NCBI GenBank assembly: GCA_030528155.1
Contig: JAUMZL010000015.1
Span: 1-57,735 of the forward strand
Length of the DNA stretch: 57,735 nt
Direction of reading: 5' to 3'
Origin: Aerococcus sp.
Lineage (GTDB): Bacteria > Bacillota > Bacilli > Lactobacillales > Aerococcaceae
Part shown: positions 31,786 through 41,568 of the stretch, piece after piece
Layout: each line of letters opens with the position of its first letter
Numbering within the stretch: the stretch's first letter is position 1
The notes under the pieces: generated by a model
The model's database searches: none
What the model saw: the letters and a program-made list of their open reading frames with translations, nothing else
Told to the model about the DNA's origin: nothing
Program-made: the position numbers and the translations under genes

Positions 31786-34560
31786 TTACTGGGTTAAACG
31801 GGCCAAAGCACCTTGATCTACCCATTCATCCACAAATGTGTCATAAGTGAACAAGAGAATCTGACGGTCTTGGCTGCGTTCTTTGATCAAACGATAGACA
31901 TTTTCTAAATACTCATCATCCAAATGAGCGAAAGCTTCGTCAATCATCATAGGGGCAGGGACATGTTGCATCGCGGTATCAATAAAGGCAAAGCGTAAGG
32001 CGATAAAGAGCAGAATTTTCTCTCCACGTGATAATTGGTTCACCGCAAACCATTCGGCCTGTGGGGCACTATAAACGACTAACTCGCCTTCTGCTTGGAA
32101 TTGTAATTTTTCCAAACGGCCATTCGTCAATTGATTGAGATAACGACTAGCTTGCGCAACAACCATCTGGGGACGATCGCTCCCCCCGTCCATGGCTTGA
32201 TCGCTCAGTGCTTTGGCTGCTAATTGATTGCTTGCCCAGTCTACAGCTAAATGATAGGCCTCATCGAGATCTGACTGTAGGCGCTGTTTCTGATCACTCA
32301 CCAAACCATTTTCAGCGAGATTGGCAATCTGATTATGCAAGCGCGCGACTTCATTGACTAAATTATTAATCTGGACATTCAGACGCTGTAATTGATCATT
32401 GGTATCGGTTAATTGCTCCTCAATCGCTTCTTGCGCCATATTGTATTTCATCACATCTGGGTTGATCTGTTCGTCCAAGCGAGCTAATTCGCGACGATAT
32501 TGTCCCATCAACATCTCTTGCTCAATATCTGAAGCAAAGAAAGCTGGATCATCGTAATCATAATGCGTCAATAATTCTGTCATAGCTTGCGCGACTTGGT
32601 TTTTGCGACGACTGAGATCACGCTCACGATCTGCCTGCTCCTCATTGGCTCGCAAGGCATATTGATGATCCGCAGCATACGTCTGATAGGTCGCATAGCC
32701 ATCAATGAAGGCTTGGTAGAGCTTGTCATAAGCTAGATGTTCCCCAGCAATACTATCCTGGAAACTCTGCCATTCTGCTTGATGCGTTTGATGAAATGAC
32801 TCAACTTGCGATGAAGAAAGTAATTGATTAATCTCGTCTTCCAAATCCAGGACTTGTTTTTCATAATCTGTCTCCAACCAAACGAGTGGCGCAATATATT
32901 CACTCCCACCTTTATCCGCAATAAGTTTACTCAATGCTTGGTTGAATTCCTGAGATTGCTTGGTCAGCTCTTCAAGTTGTTCATTTTGATTATCGATTTG
33001 CCGTTGAATCTCGGCGCGCTCACTATCGATATCACGTAAATCTAATTGGTAAGCTTTATTCTCATTTTCAATGTAGGCTTGTCCACGCCGATGTTGCAAC
33101 CAACCGATAATCGCGATGATTCCACCGATAACAGTCGCTAAACTGCCGCTCACCACGAACACCGCTTGTTGTAAGAAGAGGAAGAGTAATAAAAGAACAA
33201 CCCCTACTCCCAGAATAATGAAACCAAACGTTCTCAGCCAACTATCGGCAAAAGAAGCGCTCTGCTCTTGAAATTCAGCATAATCCGAGCTAATTTCACT
33301 GCGCTCTGCTTTCAAATCATTGCGCTGTTCTTTTAAGGCCTCTAGCCCAGCCTTCGCATTCTGATAGAAAATACGGCGATTGTCGATATCTTTCTTGCGT
33401 TGTAGCCACTCTGTTTCTTCACTAGAACTCAATGGCTCTGGCAACTCCTCAATCGATTCTGCCCCCAAAGCCTTCAGCAGAGTTGTTTGTTGGTAACGTT
33501 TCTCCACAATGTCATCATGGAGCGCCTCGTTACTGTTCATGTGTTCCCGATATGCCCGCGCTTCAGCAACCATTTCCGATGCAACAGTGCGATGATTCAT
33601 GATCCACTCCGAGGCTGGTGTCAAGCTCGCACTCACTTCACTATTTTCATCGGACTCACCCGTTCGTTGGCCGATGCGCGCCAATTGTTCCGCTTCCACT
33701 CCTAGCTTTTGTTCCTGCTCACTGAGTGATTGGAAATGGCGGTAGTCTTCCGGTGTAAAACCGATAAAGTGATAATTTTCAACCTTTGCTGCTAATGCCT
33801 GGCACTGCTTCACCAAATCATCCTGTTGAGCGGCGATTTGCATATCCACCGTCTGATGATTCAATTTCTCTCGCGCATGCTGTAACTGCTTGAGCTGCTT
33901 TTCTTTCTCTTTCAATTCCTCGCTAAAAGAGAAATAGTTTTCCTCTTCCTGACGTGCTTGCTCTAACAGATGCGTGGCTGCTGTGACCTGATCAAGTTGT
34001 TGGTTGAGCAACGGATTTTTTCCATTGGGTAAATAGAGTTGATCTGCTGTTTGTTTCAGCGCTGGCACCACACTCGTCATGATGGCTTGTTGCCCGCTCA
34101 TAGCAAGACTAGCGACCGCCTGTTGGAACGTTTCCTCATCGAGCCAAACAAAATTCAACAGTTCATCTTCAGAAAATCCAAATAGCGTGAGGTAATCATC
34201 GCGGGTGAGATCTTTGAAGAGAAAATTAAAATCACTAACTTCATGACGCTCATTCTCTCCGTCAATGAAAGCCAAACTCGTTTTCCCATTAGCCTTTGTC
34301 CGTTCGATGCTAATATCCCCATATGCGGTATCATTGAAGAAGAGTTTACCACCGTAAATCACCTGGGGATTGACGTCATAATGTCTGGTATTCTTACGGC
34401 GATGATCAGGAAAGCCAAACATAATACTGGTAATAAAGCTCATGAGGGTCGTCTTCCCAGAGCCATTTTGACCCTGGAAAGCAAACAGCCCCTCTTGAAC
34501 ATTAAAGGCCTGGTTCACAAATTTCCCGTAGCCATAAATTTCAATTCGCGATAAATACAT
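31786..34560 (-). CDS. yhaN: SbcC-like AAA ATPase YhaN
   Basis: A 924-residue ABC-type ATPase of the Rad50/SbcC group, partner of the nuclease YhaO. P-loop GQNGSGKTTL is at 30-39; the C-terminus has LSRGEKILLFIALRFAF and MMIDEAFAHLDD. The middle is coiled coil but, unlike SbcC, includes two adjacent hydrophobic segments (FGFIILGVGVVLLLLFLF and a second one ending IIGWLQ, about residues 445-495), which suggests membrane attachment. This feature is known for YhaN homologues. It starts 15 bp after yhaO. Confidence 0.9.
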   Translation of the reverse strand: MYLSRIEIYGYGKFVNQAFNVQEGLFAFQGQNGSGKTTLMSFITSIMFGFPDHRRKNTRHYDVNPQVIYGGKLFFNDTAYGDISIERTKANGKTSLAFIDGENERHEVSDFNFLFKDLTRDDYLTLFGFSEDELLNFVWLDEETFQQAVASLAMSGQQAIMTSVVPALKQTADQLYLPNGKNPLLNQQLDQVTAATHLLEQARQEEENYFSFSEELKEKEKQLKQLQHAREKLNHQTVDMQIAAQQDDLVKQCQALAAKVENYHFIGFTPEDYRHFQSLSEQEQKLGVEAEQLARIGQRTGESDENSEVSASLTPASEWIMNHRTVASEMVAEARAYREHMNSNEALHDDIVEKRYQQTTLLKALGAESIEELPEPLSSSEETEWLQRKKDIDNRRIFYQNAKAGLEALKEQRNDLKAERSEISSDYAEFQEQSASFADSWLRTFGFIILGVGVVLLLLFLFLQQAVFVVSGSLATVIGGIIAIIGWLQHRRGQAYIENENKAYQLDLRDIDSERAEIQRQIDNQNEQLEELTKQSQEFNQALSKLIADKGGSEYIAPLVWLETDYEKQVLDLEDEINQLLSSSQVESFHQTHQAEWQSFQDSIAGEHLAYDKLYQAFIDGYATYQTYAADHQYALRANEEQADRERDLSRRKNQVAQAMTELLTHYDYDDPAFFASDIEQEMLMGQYRRELARLDEQINPDVMKYNMAQEAIEEQLTDTNDQLQRLNVQINNLVNEVARLHNQIANLAENGLVSDQKQRLQSDLDEAYHLAVDWASNQLAAKALSDQAMDGGSDRPQMVVAQASRYLNQLTNGRLEKLQFQAEGELVVYSAPQAEWFAVNQLSRGEKILLFIALRFAFIDTAMQHVPAPMMIDEAFAHLDDEYLENVYRLIKERSQDRQILLFTYDTFVDEWVDQGALARLTQ

Positions 34561-34575
34561 GACGCGTACTCTCCT

Positions 34576-35856
34576 CTATTCTTGCGTTAATGTTTGATTC
34601 ATGAAAAACAGCTGTTCTCGCGCCTGCGCAATCACATCTGCTTTAAACTGTTCTTGATCAATATTTGGCCATACATTGAGTAGCCACTGTTGATTTCTTA
34701 AGAGCGGTTCAATCAATTGTTCGAAGGCTTCATCCTCCTGGTAGGCAGTGATACGTTTGAGCACAGCTTGTTGGTCGAAGGAACGATAAGCCAATTCTTT
34801 CGGTGGCGTGGTGATTGCCAGTTTCATGGCATAGAGCGCCACCTGCCCGAATGCTTCACCTTGGTTGGCATATTTCCGCTGCATGCTGCGCCTTTCTTCG
34901 ACAATCAAAGCCTCACTATAATCGTGATACCAATGTAACGCTTCTTCATTATCACTCATTACTTGACCATTCAATACTGTCAAGAAGTTTAATCCCTCGC
35001 GCTGTGCCACATAGTGTGCTTCATTCAACGCTTGTTCAATAGCAACGCGTAAATCTTCTACCGAGGCTACATTTGCTAAATCGACATCTTTTTCATAGAA
35101 CTGCCAATCTGTAGTCTCTAAAGTCTCTACATGTGGTAGCTGATTTTTCGTGATGGTAACCAATAGTGCGCCTTTAGGTCCTAATTCGTTTGCCCGCATG
35201 CCTTGAATGTTCCCAGCATACCAAATTCTTTCATCATCATGAACCGCTTGAGTGCGATGGATGTGACCGAGCGCCCAGTAGTCGTACCCTAACGCCTGCA
35301 TCGCTTTGAAATCAAACGGCGCATAGCGATCTTCAGTGGCACGCCCTGTCTGTTCCGCTCCATGCAGCAAACCGATCTGGTAATCCGTGGTCATTTGCCG
35401 CTGTGGATAGTCTGACAATGGATCTGTCGTCAGCCACTGCTTGTTATAACTAAACCCGGCTAAAGTCACCGTCTCATTCCCTTTTGTTGTTAATGTCACG
35501 GCTTGTACCCGACTTGGAAAAACAGTGACATTTTTTGGTAATTTAATGTGGTTGCCGTTGGTGTTTTGATAGTCATGATTTCCAAATAACACATAGGCGG
35601 GAATGTTAGCTGCATTTAAGCGCTCCATCCCTGCTTTAAAGCGGAATTGCTCCGTCAAAGCGCCTGTTGGACTGTCGTAAATATCTCCAGAGAATAAGAT
35701 AAAATCCACCTGTTCATTAATGGCAGTGTCGATTAAACGATTAAAGCTGGTAGATAGTGAAGATTGTAGGGTTTGTTGCAGCCCCTTATCGAAAATTTGT
35801 AGCTGATGCATGGGACGGCCGAGATGCAGATCAGCCGCATGTATAAAGCGTATCAT
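34576..35856 (-). CDS. yhaO: SbcD-like metallophosphoesterase YhaO
   Basis: A 426-residue calcineurin-like phosphoesterase, the likely nuclease partner of YhaN in double-strand break processing, homologous to SbcD/Mre11. Metal-binding motifs are AADLHLGRP at the N-terminus, FSGDIYD, FGNHDY, LLHGAE and GHIHR. It is first in the operon; the 35857-36062 gap upstream is AT-rich and shows no convincing promoter by eye. Confidence 0.92.
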   Translation of the reverse strand: MIRFIHAADLHLGRPMHQLQIFDKGLQQTLQSSLSTSFNRLIDTAINEQVDFILFSGDIYDSPTGALTEQFRFKAGMERLNAANIPAYVLFGNHDYQNTNGNHIKLPKNVTVFPSRVQAVTLTTKGNETVTLAGFSYNKQWLTTDPLSDYPQRQMTTDYQIGLLHGAEQTGRATEDRYAPFDFKAMQALGYDYWALGHIHRTQAVHDDERIWYAGNIQGMRANELGPKGALLVTITKNQLPHVETLETTDWQFYEKDVDLANVASVEDLRVAIEQALNEAHYVAQREGLNFLTVLNGQVMSDNEEALHWYHDYSEALIVEERRSMQRKYANQGEAFGQVALYAMKLAITTPPKELAYRSFDQQAVLKRITAYQEDEAFEQLIEPLLRNQQWLLNVWPNIDQEQFKADVIAQAREQLFFMNQTLTQE

Positions 35857-36062
35857 CCAAAAGCTCCTTCTCTGTTTCTATGGGCGATTTTATGGAGAAC
35901 AATAGACGAGAAAATATCAGCAATGCTGGCTAAAATTCAGTGTTTTTTCTTCTCTCCATACCCTTAGAACAATTTCTGTGTATTCGTGTTTTAGTTTATC
36001 ATATCTTTGTTTCATTCACATGACCAACCCCAAATCTGGTGATAGTTTTTAGAGAAAAACAT

Positions 36063-36091
36063 AAAAAAAGAAGATGTTGCCATCTTCTTTT
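36063..36091 (-). terminator. Terminator after the YlbF-family gene
   Basis: AAAAGAAGATG and CATCTTCTTTT form an 11-bp stem with a GCAA tetraloop on the minus strand, followed by TTT. It lies 19 bp past the stop. Confidence 0.9.
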
Positions 36092-36109
36092 CCCTCTTAT
36101 CTACTTTAT

Positions 36110-36466
36110 TTATTCCGCTGCATTTGCTTTGTTGTAGATTTCGCGGATTGGACGAGTCACTGCATCATTGACGTCGTTCAAAATTTTATTCAACTGTTGT
36201 TCACGCTCCATCAAAGCGGTGATTTCAGCATTGTCTTGCATTTGTGCTTGTAAATCCTGTGCTTTTTTCACTTCATCTTCACTTGGTTCTTGCCCTAATT
36301 GCATTTTGGTCTGGAAGGACATCTGCAAATCGCGGAATTCATGGTAAATTTTGGTTGCAGCTTCATCGGAAAGTACCTTATCCATTGCTGCACTCAGTTG
36401 AGTAAATTCATCTAATTCGCGAACTTCGCGTTCTAATTGATTGATGGAATCATAAATATTTGCCAT
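36110..36466 (-). CDS. YlbF/YmcA/YheA family protein
   Basis: A 118-residue all-helical protein of the YlbF/YmcA (Com_YlbF) family. Members form complexes that affect mRNA decay by RNase Y, competence and biofilm formation in Bacillus; the YheA-like subgroup here is less well known. Landmarks are SINQLEREVRELDEF near the N-terminus and YHEFRDLQMSFQTKMQLG in the middle. AAAGGAG precedes the ATG. It is 78 bp downstream of the PBP1A gene and may be read through from it. Confidence 0.88.
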   Translation of the reverse strand: MANIYDSINQLEREVRELDEFTQLSAAMDKVLSDEAATKIYHEFRDLQMSFQTKMQLGQEPSEDEVKKAQDLQAQMQDNAEITALMEREQQLNKILNDVNDAVTRPIREIYNKANAAE

Positions 36467-36544
36467 TCAGCATCGCTCCTTTTCTTGGGTTGTACTTAAC
36501 ATCCTATCATGAATAAGCAAACAAGCCAACGCTCAATCTATCTG

Positions 36545-38665
36545 TTATTGCCCGATCCATTGCCGGAATTGATCCACTGTGCGTCGTCCGGCATCAATCC
36601 ATTGATCCACCACATTATTCAAGGAATCGTCGCCGTTAGTTTGACTCTCAGAGGAAGAAGCTCCAGCGTCATAACTACTATTGCCTTCCTGTCCGACTGG
36701 CGTCACATGGAATGGTGTCCCTGAGCTATTCGTTAAAATTCCCTGCATCACTTGGCGGAAATTCGCTCCGGATGACATAGGGGAGCCGCTCCAAATATAG
36801 TGGTCGTCGGAAGCTTTATCAAAACCATACCAAGAAGTCACCACCACATCCGGCGTGTAAGCCACAAACCACTGATCATTGACACCAGGGATGCCCTCTT
36901 TTGCTTCTACTGTCCCTGTCTTCCCAGCCATTTGATAGCCGGCTGGGGTTAAGTTGGCGCCGGTTCCGTTTGCGCTGTAGACATTCATCATCATGCTTGT
37001 CATGGTATTGGCAATTTCCGGTGAGATCGCTTTGTTTTGTTTCGGTGATTGCTGTTTTACGATTTCATTACCTTGCGCATCCACAATTTTTGTAATGAAA
37101 TAAGGTTCAGACCGCTTTCCTTGGTTGACGAAAGCAGTGTATGCGCTGGCCAGCTGCATAGGCGATACCCCATTTTTCAATCCACCGAGAGCACTAGAGA
37201 GGGCGAAATCGTCATTGGTATACGGAATCCCAAAAGCATCCAACTTCTTCATCGCATTTTCCACGCCAACTTTGTTCATTAACCAAACAGCAGTGGTGTT
37301 TTTGCTTTGTGCTAAGGCTTGCCACAATGGTAACTCGCCCACCGATTGGAAGTCATGGTTTTGCGGGGTATATTTCTCTGGCCCATACGATTGCACCTGA
37401 TCTAGCACTGTATCTAATGGTTTATACCCAGCTTCTAGTGCTGGGGTGTAAACGTTCAGCGGTTTGATTGCTGAACCAGGTTGGCGTTTCATCTGAGTCG
37501 CTCGGTTGAAACCACGGAAGGTGTACCCTTCATTGCCCCCCACTAAGGCTAACACCCCACCCGTGTAAGGATCGAGTGCAATCGAGGCACTTTCAGCGAC
37601 ATCGCCGTTCGGTCCAATTGGGAAGGAAGACTTATTAGCATAAACTTCTTCCATACCGCTCTGGTAGGCCGTATTGAGGTTGGTGTAGATTTGGTACCCC
37701 CCTCGCATTAAATCATCTTCTGAAATACCAAACTTATCCTCCGCTTCATTGATCACAGCATCGAAGTAAAATTGATATTTATCATCTTCATTAGCCAGCG
37801 GATTATTCATCTGCGGCATTTCACTTGTCTTCGCATTTGACACATCGTTGGCGGCTACAAAACCATTTGTCTCCATCGTATCTAGCACGAGATTACGACG
37901 ATCGAGTGCCTTTTGATAATCATCAACAGGATTATAAACACTCGGTCCTTTCAATGCCCCAGCGAGGACGGCAGCATCAGCCAGCGGTAAATCAGCTGCT
38001 GATTGTCCAAAATATTTCTGACTGGCATCTTCTACCCCGTACACCCCATTACCGAAATAGGTATGATTGAGGTACATCTCTAGGATTTGATCTTTGCTAT
38101 ACGTTTTTTCAACTTCAAGAGCAATAAACAATTCCTTAAACTTCCGCAGCAGCGTCTGCTCATTCGTCAAAAATGAGTTCTTCACTAATTGTTGGGTGAG
38201 TGTTGACCCACCACCGACTACCTCCCCGTGGCGCAAAAAACCTACCCCAGCGCGAGCAATCCCTATGAGGTCGAATCCTCGGTGTTTGTAAAAACGTTTA
38301 TCTTCGGTGGAAACCACCGCATTTTGAATATTTTTTGAAATCTTATCGAGTTTCACATACGTCCCATCTGCTGATGAGAGCTTGCCAGCTTCTTTTCCCT
38401 GGCCGTCGTAGACACGCGTACTGATCTGCAGACGTGCCTGCAAATCCCCAACATCCGTTGTTTTGGCATTGATCACTAAATATCCCTCAAATACCAAACC
38501 GAATGCCAGCACCAAGAAAACCAGCCATTTCAATACGCGAAATTTGCGCCAAAAGAAGGTGAAATATTCCCATGCGCTCTCTGGTTTCTTGGATGAGTGG
38601 GTCGGCGTCTTGCCCGTTTGCCTATCCAAGGCTACCCCTCCTTTATTTCTTTTATTCCCAGTCAT
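36545..38665 (-). CDS. pbp1A: Class A penicillin-binding protein 1A
   Basis: A bifunctional peptidoglycan glycosyltransferase/transpeptidase of 706 residues. A Lys/Arg-rich cytoplasmic tail precedes a single membrane segment (VLKWLVFLVLAFGLVFEG). The GT51 domain has EDKRFYKHRGFD, GGSTLTQQLVKN and YLNHTYFGNGVYG; the transpeptidase domain has the nucleophile in GSAIKPLNVY, SKNTTAVW and GKTGTVEA. A Ser/Gly/Asn-rich linker and short helix end the protein. The ATG at 38665 gives a normal tail; the frame is open 35 codons further without a ribosome site. The RecU gene often found next to it is absent. Confidence 0.95.
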   Translation of the reverse strand: MTGNKRNKGGVALDRQTGKTPTHSSKKPESAWEYFTFFWRKFRVLKWLVFLVLAFGLVFEGYLVINAKTTDVGDLQARLQISTRVYDGQGKEAGKLSSADGTYVKLDKISKNIQNAVVSTEDKRFYKHRGFDLIGIARAGVGFLRHGEVVGGGSTLTQQLVKNSFLTNEQTLLRKFKELFIALEVEKTYSKDQILEMYLNHTYFGNGVYGVEDASQKYFGQSAADLPLADAAVLAGALKGPSVYNPVDDYQKALDRRNLVLDTMETNGFVAANDVSNAKTSEMPQMNNPLANEDDKYQFYFDAVINEAEDKFGISEDDLMRGGYQIYTNLNTAYQSGMEEVYANKSSFPIGPNGDVAESASIALDPYTGGVLALVGGNEGYTFRGFNRATQMKRQPGSAIKPLNVYTPALEAGYKPLDTVLDQVQSYGPEKYTPQNHDFQSVGELPLWQALAQSKNTTAVWLMNKVGVENAMKKLDAFGIPYTNDDFALSSALGGLKNGVSPMQLASAYTAFVNQGKRSEPYFITKIVDAQGNEIVKQQSPKQNKAISPEIANTMTSMMMNVYSANGTGANLTPAGYQMAGKTGTVEAKEGIPGVNDQWFVAYTPDVVVTSWYGFDKASDDHYIWSGSPMSSGANFRQVMQGILTNSSGTPFHVTPVGQEGNSSYDAGASSSESQTNGDDSLNNVVDQWIDAGRRTVDQFRQWIGQ

Positions 38666-38751
38666 TGTAGTTGACCCTCTGTCTAAATCCCATGTTTTTG
38701 CCGTGTTTTTAATGAAAAATGAACGTTTCTGCCGGATAAAAACTGTGATTA

Positions 38752-38793
38752 AAACAAAAGGCAGAGGCAAGAGTGTTCCCCCCCTTGCCTCTG
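38752..38793 (-). terminator. Terminator after trmL
   Basis: CAGAGGCAAG and CTTGCCTCTG form a 10-bp stem on the minus strand around a G-rich loop, followed by CCTTTTGTTTT. Confidence 0.7.
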
Positions 38794-38798
38794 ATGGA

Positions 38799-39317
38799 TT
38801 AGTCTAATTTATCGTTAGCGTAATGGTGTGTGCGTTCCAAATGAGGAAAAGCTTGTTGCCGTAAAACCTCATAAATCACAATAGCTGCACTATTAGAGAG
38901 GTTTAGGCAGCGAATTTTCGTATCATCTTGGGGGATACGAATGCACTGTTGTTCATGTTCGCGCATGAAATCTTCTGGCAACCCTGTTGTTTCACGACCA
39001 AACATGAAGAAAAGATCTTCATCATAGCTCGTGTAATCAATGTCTGTGTAGCCATAGTGGGCAAATTTGCTGACTAAGAAAAGCGGGCGATCATTGAGAT
39101 ACGCCATAAAACTCTCCAAATCATCATGATAGGTAATGGCGACATTGTTCCAGTAGTCCAACCCTGCCCGTTTAAGATGTTTGTCATCTGTTTTAAAGCC
39201 TAGGGGACGGATCAAATGCAAATGGGTATCTGTTCCGGCGCAGGTACGCGCGATATTCCCTGTATTTGCTGGAATTTCTGGTTGATATAACACAATATGA
39301 TTGGTCAAAATGCTCAT
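38799..39317 (-). CDS. trmL: tRNA (cytidine(34)-2'-O)-methyltransferase TrmL
   Basis: A 172-residue SPOUT-class enzyme that methylates the 2'-O of the wobble base in tRNA-Leu. It is a minimal SpoU fold: HIVLYQPEIPANTGNIARTC at the N-terminus is given as landmark residues 7-26, then LFFMFGRETTGLPEDF and a C-terminal CLNLSNSAAIVIYEVLRQ, the knot region. Length fits TrmL rather than larger TrmH proteins. Monocistronic. Confidence 0.93.
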   Translation of the reverse strand: MSILTNHIVLYQPEIPANTGNIARTCAGTDTHLHLIRPLGFKTDDKHLKRAGLDYWNNVAITYHDDLESFMAYLNDRPLFLVSKFAHYGYTDIDYTSYDEDLFFMFGRETTGLPEDFMREHEQQCIRIPQDDTKIRCLNLSNSAAIVIYEVLRQQAFPHLERTHHYANDKLD

Positions 39318-39471
39318 CCTTTTCTCTTGATTGTGGTTGATTATTCGTTATGCTACTCAAAATTTATTTCGAATAGCGATTGTCTCGTGACAGGCTGGTT
39401 TATTATAGCGCGAATCACCAAATTGTTGAAAACAATAACGCCTCTTATCCTACTATGATAACTTGAAAAAC

Positions 39472-39512
39472 GCAAAAGCTCCTTGATCGGTTTATCACCG
39501 GCCAAGGAGCTC
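39472..39512 (-). terminator. Terminator after the acidic hypothetical gene
   Basis: GCTCCTTG...CGG and CCG...CAAGGAGC pair in an imperfect stem of about 11 bp; TTTTGCGTTTTT follows on the minus strand. Confidence 0.75.
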
Positions 39513-39559
39513 TATTCAATGATTGTGAAACCCACTTTCACTGCCTACTTATTTTAAAA

Positions 39560-40096
39560 CTATTTGTTATCGGTTGGCTTCTGATCCTCATCTTCATCAT
39601 CCGTTTTTGCTTCATCCTCATGATGGCTCAACAACCCAAATGGAGAATGATCGAAGGCATCCAGCCAATGATTCTCGCGCATTTTTGGGAAGAAGTGGGT
39701 AAATTCATCATTCATCCGCTGACTCATCGTCTGGAAACGTTGATTCATTTCATTAAAGCGATCCATTAGCTGATTGTATTGGGCTTCATTCTTCTCATCA
39801 ACATCAATCCAGCCACTATCCTTGCCATTAATATTGAAACGCATCTGACGAACCGGTTGCGCCGTAGTGGAGGAAGACTCTGCATTTTTGGTCACTTGAT
39901 AAGCCGAAACCTCATCGTCCTCAATATCATCGAGTGCAACACGGAACTCCGCGCCTTTGTCCTTGAGGAAGGCTAATTTATCGCGGTCAGAAAGGTTGGC
40001 ATACTCGAGAAACTCGGGTTCTGTCAACGTCGCAACTAACTGACCTTTCCCAAATTTTTTACTTTCTACTGTTGCCGTTACTGTATATTGACGCAT
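39560..40096 (-). CDS. Hypothetical protein with acidic C-terminal tail
   Basis: A 178-residue protein I do not recognise. The N-terminal 70 residues look like a compact alpha/beta domain (YTVTATVESKKFGKGQ and FRVALDDIEDDEVSAYQV), the middle has a helical Gln/Met/Asn-rich stretch (about 100-140, LMDRFNEMNQRFQTMSQRMN) and the last 20 residues are Asp/Glu-rich. No membrane segment or signal peptide. The ATG at 40096 has an AAAGGTG ribosome site; the frame extends seven codons upstream. It is monocistronic with its own terminator. The layout resembles an adaptor or chaperone-like protein, but no family can be named. Confidence 0.75.
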   Translation of the reverse strand: MRQYTVTATVESKKFGKGQLVATLTEPEFLEYANLSDRDKLAFLKDKGAEFRVALDDIEDDEVSAYQVTKNAESSSTTAQPVRQMRFNINGKDSGWIDVDEKNEAQYNQLMDRFNEMNQRFQTMSQRMNDEFTHFFPKMRENHWLDAFDHSPFGLLSHHEDEAKTDDEDEDQKPTDNK

Positions 40097-40271
40097 AACG
40101 CCATCACCTTTCTTCATTATTGAATGAGGGTTCCTTTTCGTCCCCTCTGACCTTACAATCCTAGTGTAGTCTTTTGGTCAGAATTAGTCAATCGATAAAG
40201 TCAAAAAAGATCAAAACCGCTGTCGTGTGATTGTTTAATGAGAATACATCATTTAAAGAGACGCTTCATCT

Positions 40272-40305
40272 AAAAAAAGTCACTGGAAATAAATCTTCCA
40301 GCGAC
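40272..40305 (-). terminator. Terminator after the alcohol dehydrogenase gene
   Basis: GTCGCTGGAA and TTCCAGTGAC pair over 10 positions with one G-U pair on the minus strand and are followed by seven T residues. It is about 80 bp past the stop. Confidence 0.75.
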
Positions 40306-40386
40306 GCTTGCATAAATGAATAAGAGGCTTGCTTAAGTTAATAATAGGTGACACTAAGCCGTTGTTTGCGAATCCATCCGCTGCTT

Positions 40387-41427
40387 TTATGCAAAGTCTG
40401 GCATGACTAAGAGTGATTTAATAGCCTGGCGCTCATCCATCGCCTCATAAGCGGCTTGAACGTTATCTAAAGCAAAAGATTTTGTGAAAACTTTTCCGGG
40501 ATGAATGTCCCCTTTTAATACGGCATCCAACAAGATTTGCCGATCATACGTGGTCACGGCTGCAATTCCACCGCGCAAACCGATATTCTTCCAAAATAAA
40601 GTGGCGGTATCTAATTCCGCTTCATGGGGAATCCCTACCCGACCAACAACGCCACCAGGACGCAAAGATTTGATGGCCGTCTCCAAGGATAATTGGCTGC
40701 CAACACACTCCAATGCTGCATCTGCCCCACTCCCAGTGAGTGCCATTACTTTTTCAATGCCTTCTTCTCCACGTTCAGAAATAATATCTGTTGCTCCAAA
40801 TGCTAGTGCCAATTTCTGGCGATCTTCGTGGCGGCTCATGGCAATGATCCGTTTAGCACCAAGAAGTTTAGCGCTGATCACACCGCATAATCCCACTGCA
40901 CCGTCACCAACAACAAGCGCTGTATCGCCCGCTTTGACTTCGGCGCTCATCGCTGCATGGAACCCTGTCGCCATCACGTCAGAAAGCGTCAAGAGGTCTT
41001 GCAATTGCTCTTCACTGTAATCTGCTGGTGATCCAGGAATCTTAACAAGTCCCCAGTTGGCATTCGTGTAACGCAAGTATTCCGCTTGGTAAGGGGTATT
41101 TCCCTCGACTGGATGCAAACAATCGCCATCAAATCCAGCCAAACATGCCGCGCATTGTCCACAGCCATGGGTAAATGGCACGATAACAAAGTCGCCTGGT
41201 TTAATATCGGTCACGGCTGAGCCTACCGCTTCCACTACTCCAATGGCTTCATGTCCCGTTGCACTGCCAACTTCACGTTCATTGATGCCGCGATACCACC
41301 ATAAATCAGATCCACAGACGCAGGCGCGCACGACTTTAATGATGGCATCCCCATCATTTTTCAGTGTTGGTGCGGCAGTTTCCTTAACTACCATCTTACC
41401 TGGCCCTTCAAAAAATGTTGCTTTCAT
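40387..41427 (-). CDS. Zinc-dependent medium-chain alcohol dehydrogenase
   Basis: A 346-residue MDR-family NAD(P)-dependent dehydrogenase. The catalytic zinc ligands are suggested by VCGSDLWWY (Cys), GHEAIGVVEAVG (His-Glu), and the structural zinc site by four cysteines in HGCGQCAACLAGFDGDC. The cofactor site is ALVVGDGAVGLCGV. The sequence resembles Tdh/Adh-type threonine or sorbitol dehydrogenases but the substrate is not clear. AGGAGG lies upstream of the ATG. Monocistronic, unrelated to its neighbours. Confidence 0.9.
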   Translation of the reverse strand: MKATFFEGPGKMVVKETAAPTLKNDGDAIIKVVRACVCGSDLWWYRGINEREVGSATGHEAIGVVEAVGSAVTDIKPGDFVIVPFTHGCGQCAACLAGFDGDCLHPVEGNTPYQAEYLRYTNANWGLVKIPGSPADYSEEQLQDLLTLSDVMATGFHAAMSAEVKAGDTALVVGDGAVGLCGVISAKLLGAKRIIAMSRHEDRQKLALAFGATDIISERGEEGIEKVMALTGSGADAALECVGSQLSLETAIKSLRPGGVVGRVGIPHEAELDTATLFWKNIGLRGGIAAVTTYDRQILLDAVLKGDIHPGKVFTKSFALDNVQAAYEAMDERQAIKSLLVMPDFA

Positions 41428-41522
41428 GATGAAATCTCCTCCTTAATCACCTTTAGTCTACACCTTGGTGTTAACTTCAGGGCAACCCTCTTTTCCCATA
41501 TTTTGTCAATAATAGGCAAAAG

Positions 41523-41558
41523 AAAAAGGTGAAAGCCGATAACGACTTCCACCTTTTG
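41523..41558 (-). terminator. Terminator after rplS
   Basis: AAAGGTGGAAGTC and GGCTTTCACCTTT form a stem of 13 pairs including G-U pairs, followed by TTCTTTT on the minus strand. Confidence 0.8.
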
Positions 41559-41568
41559 TTGGTCAATC

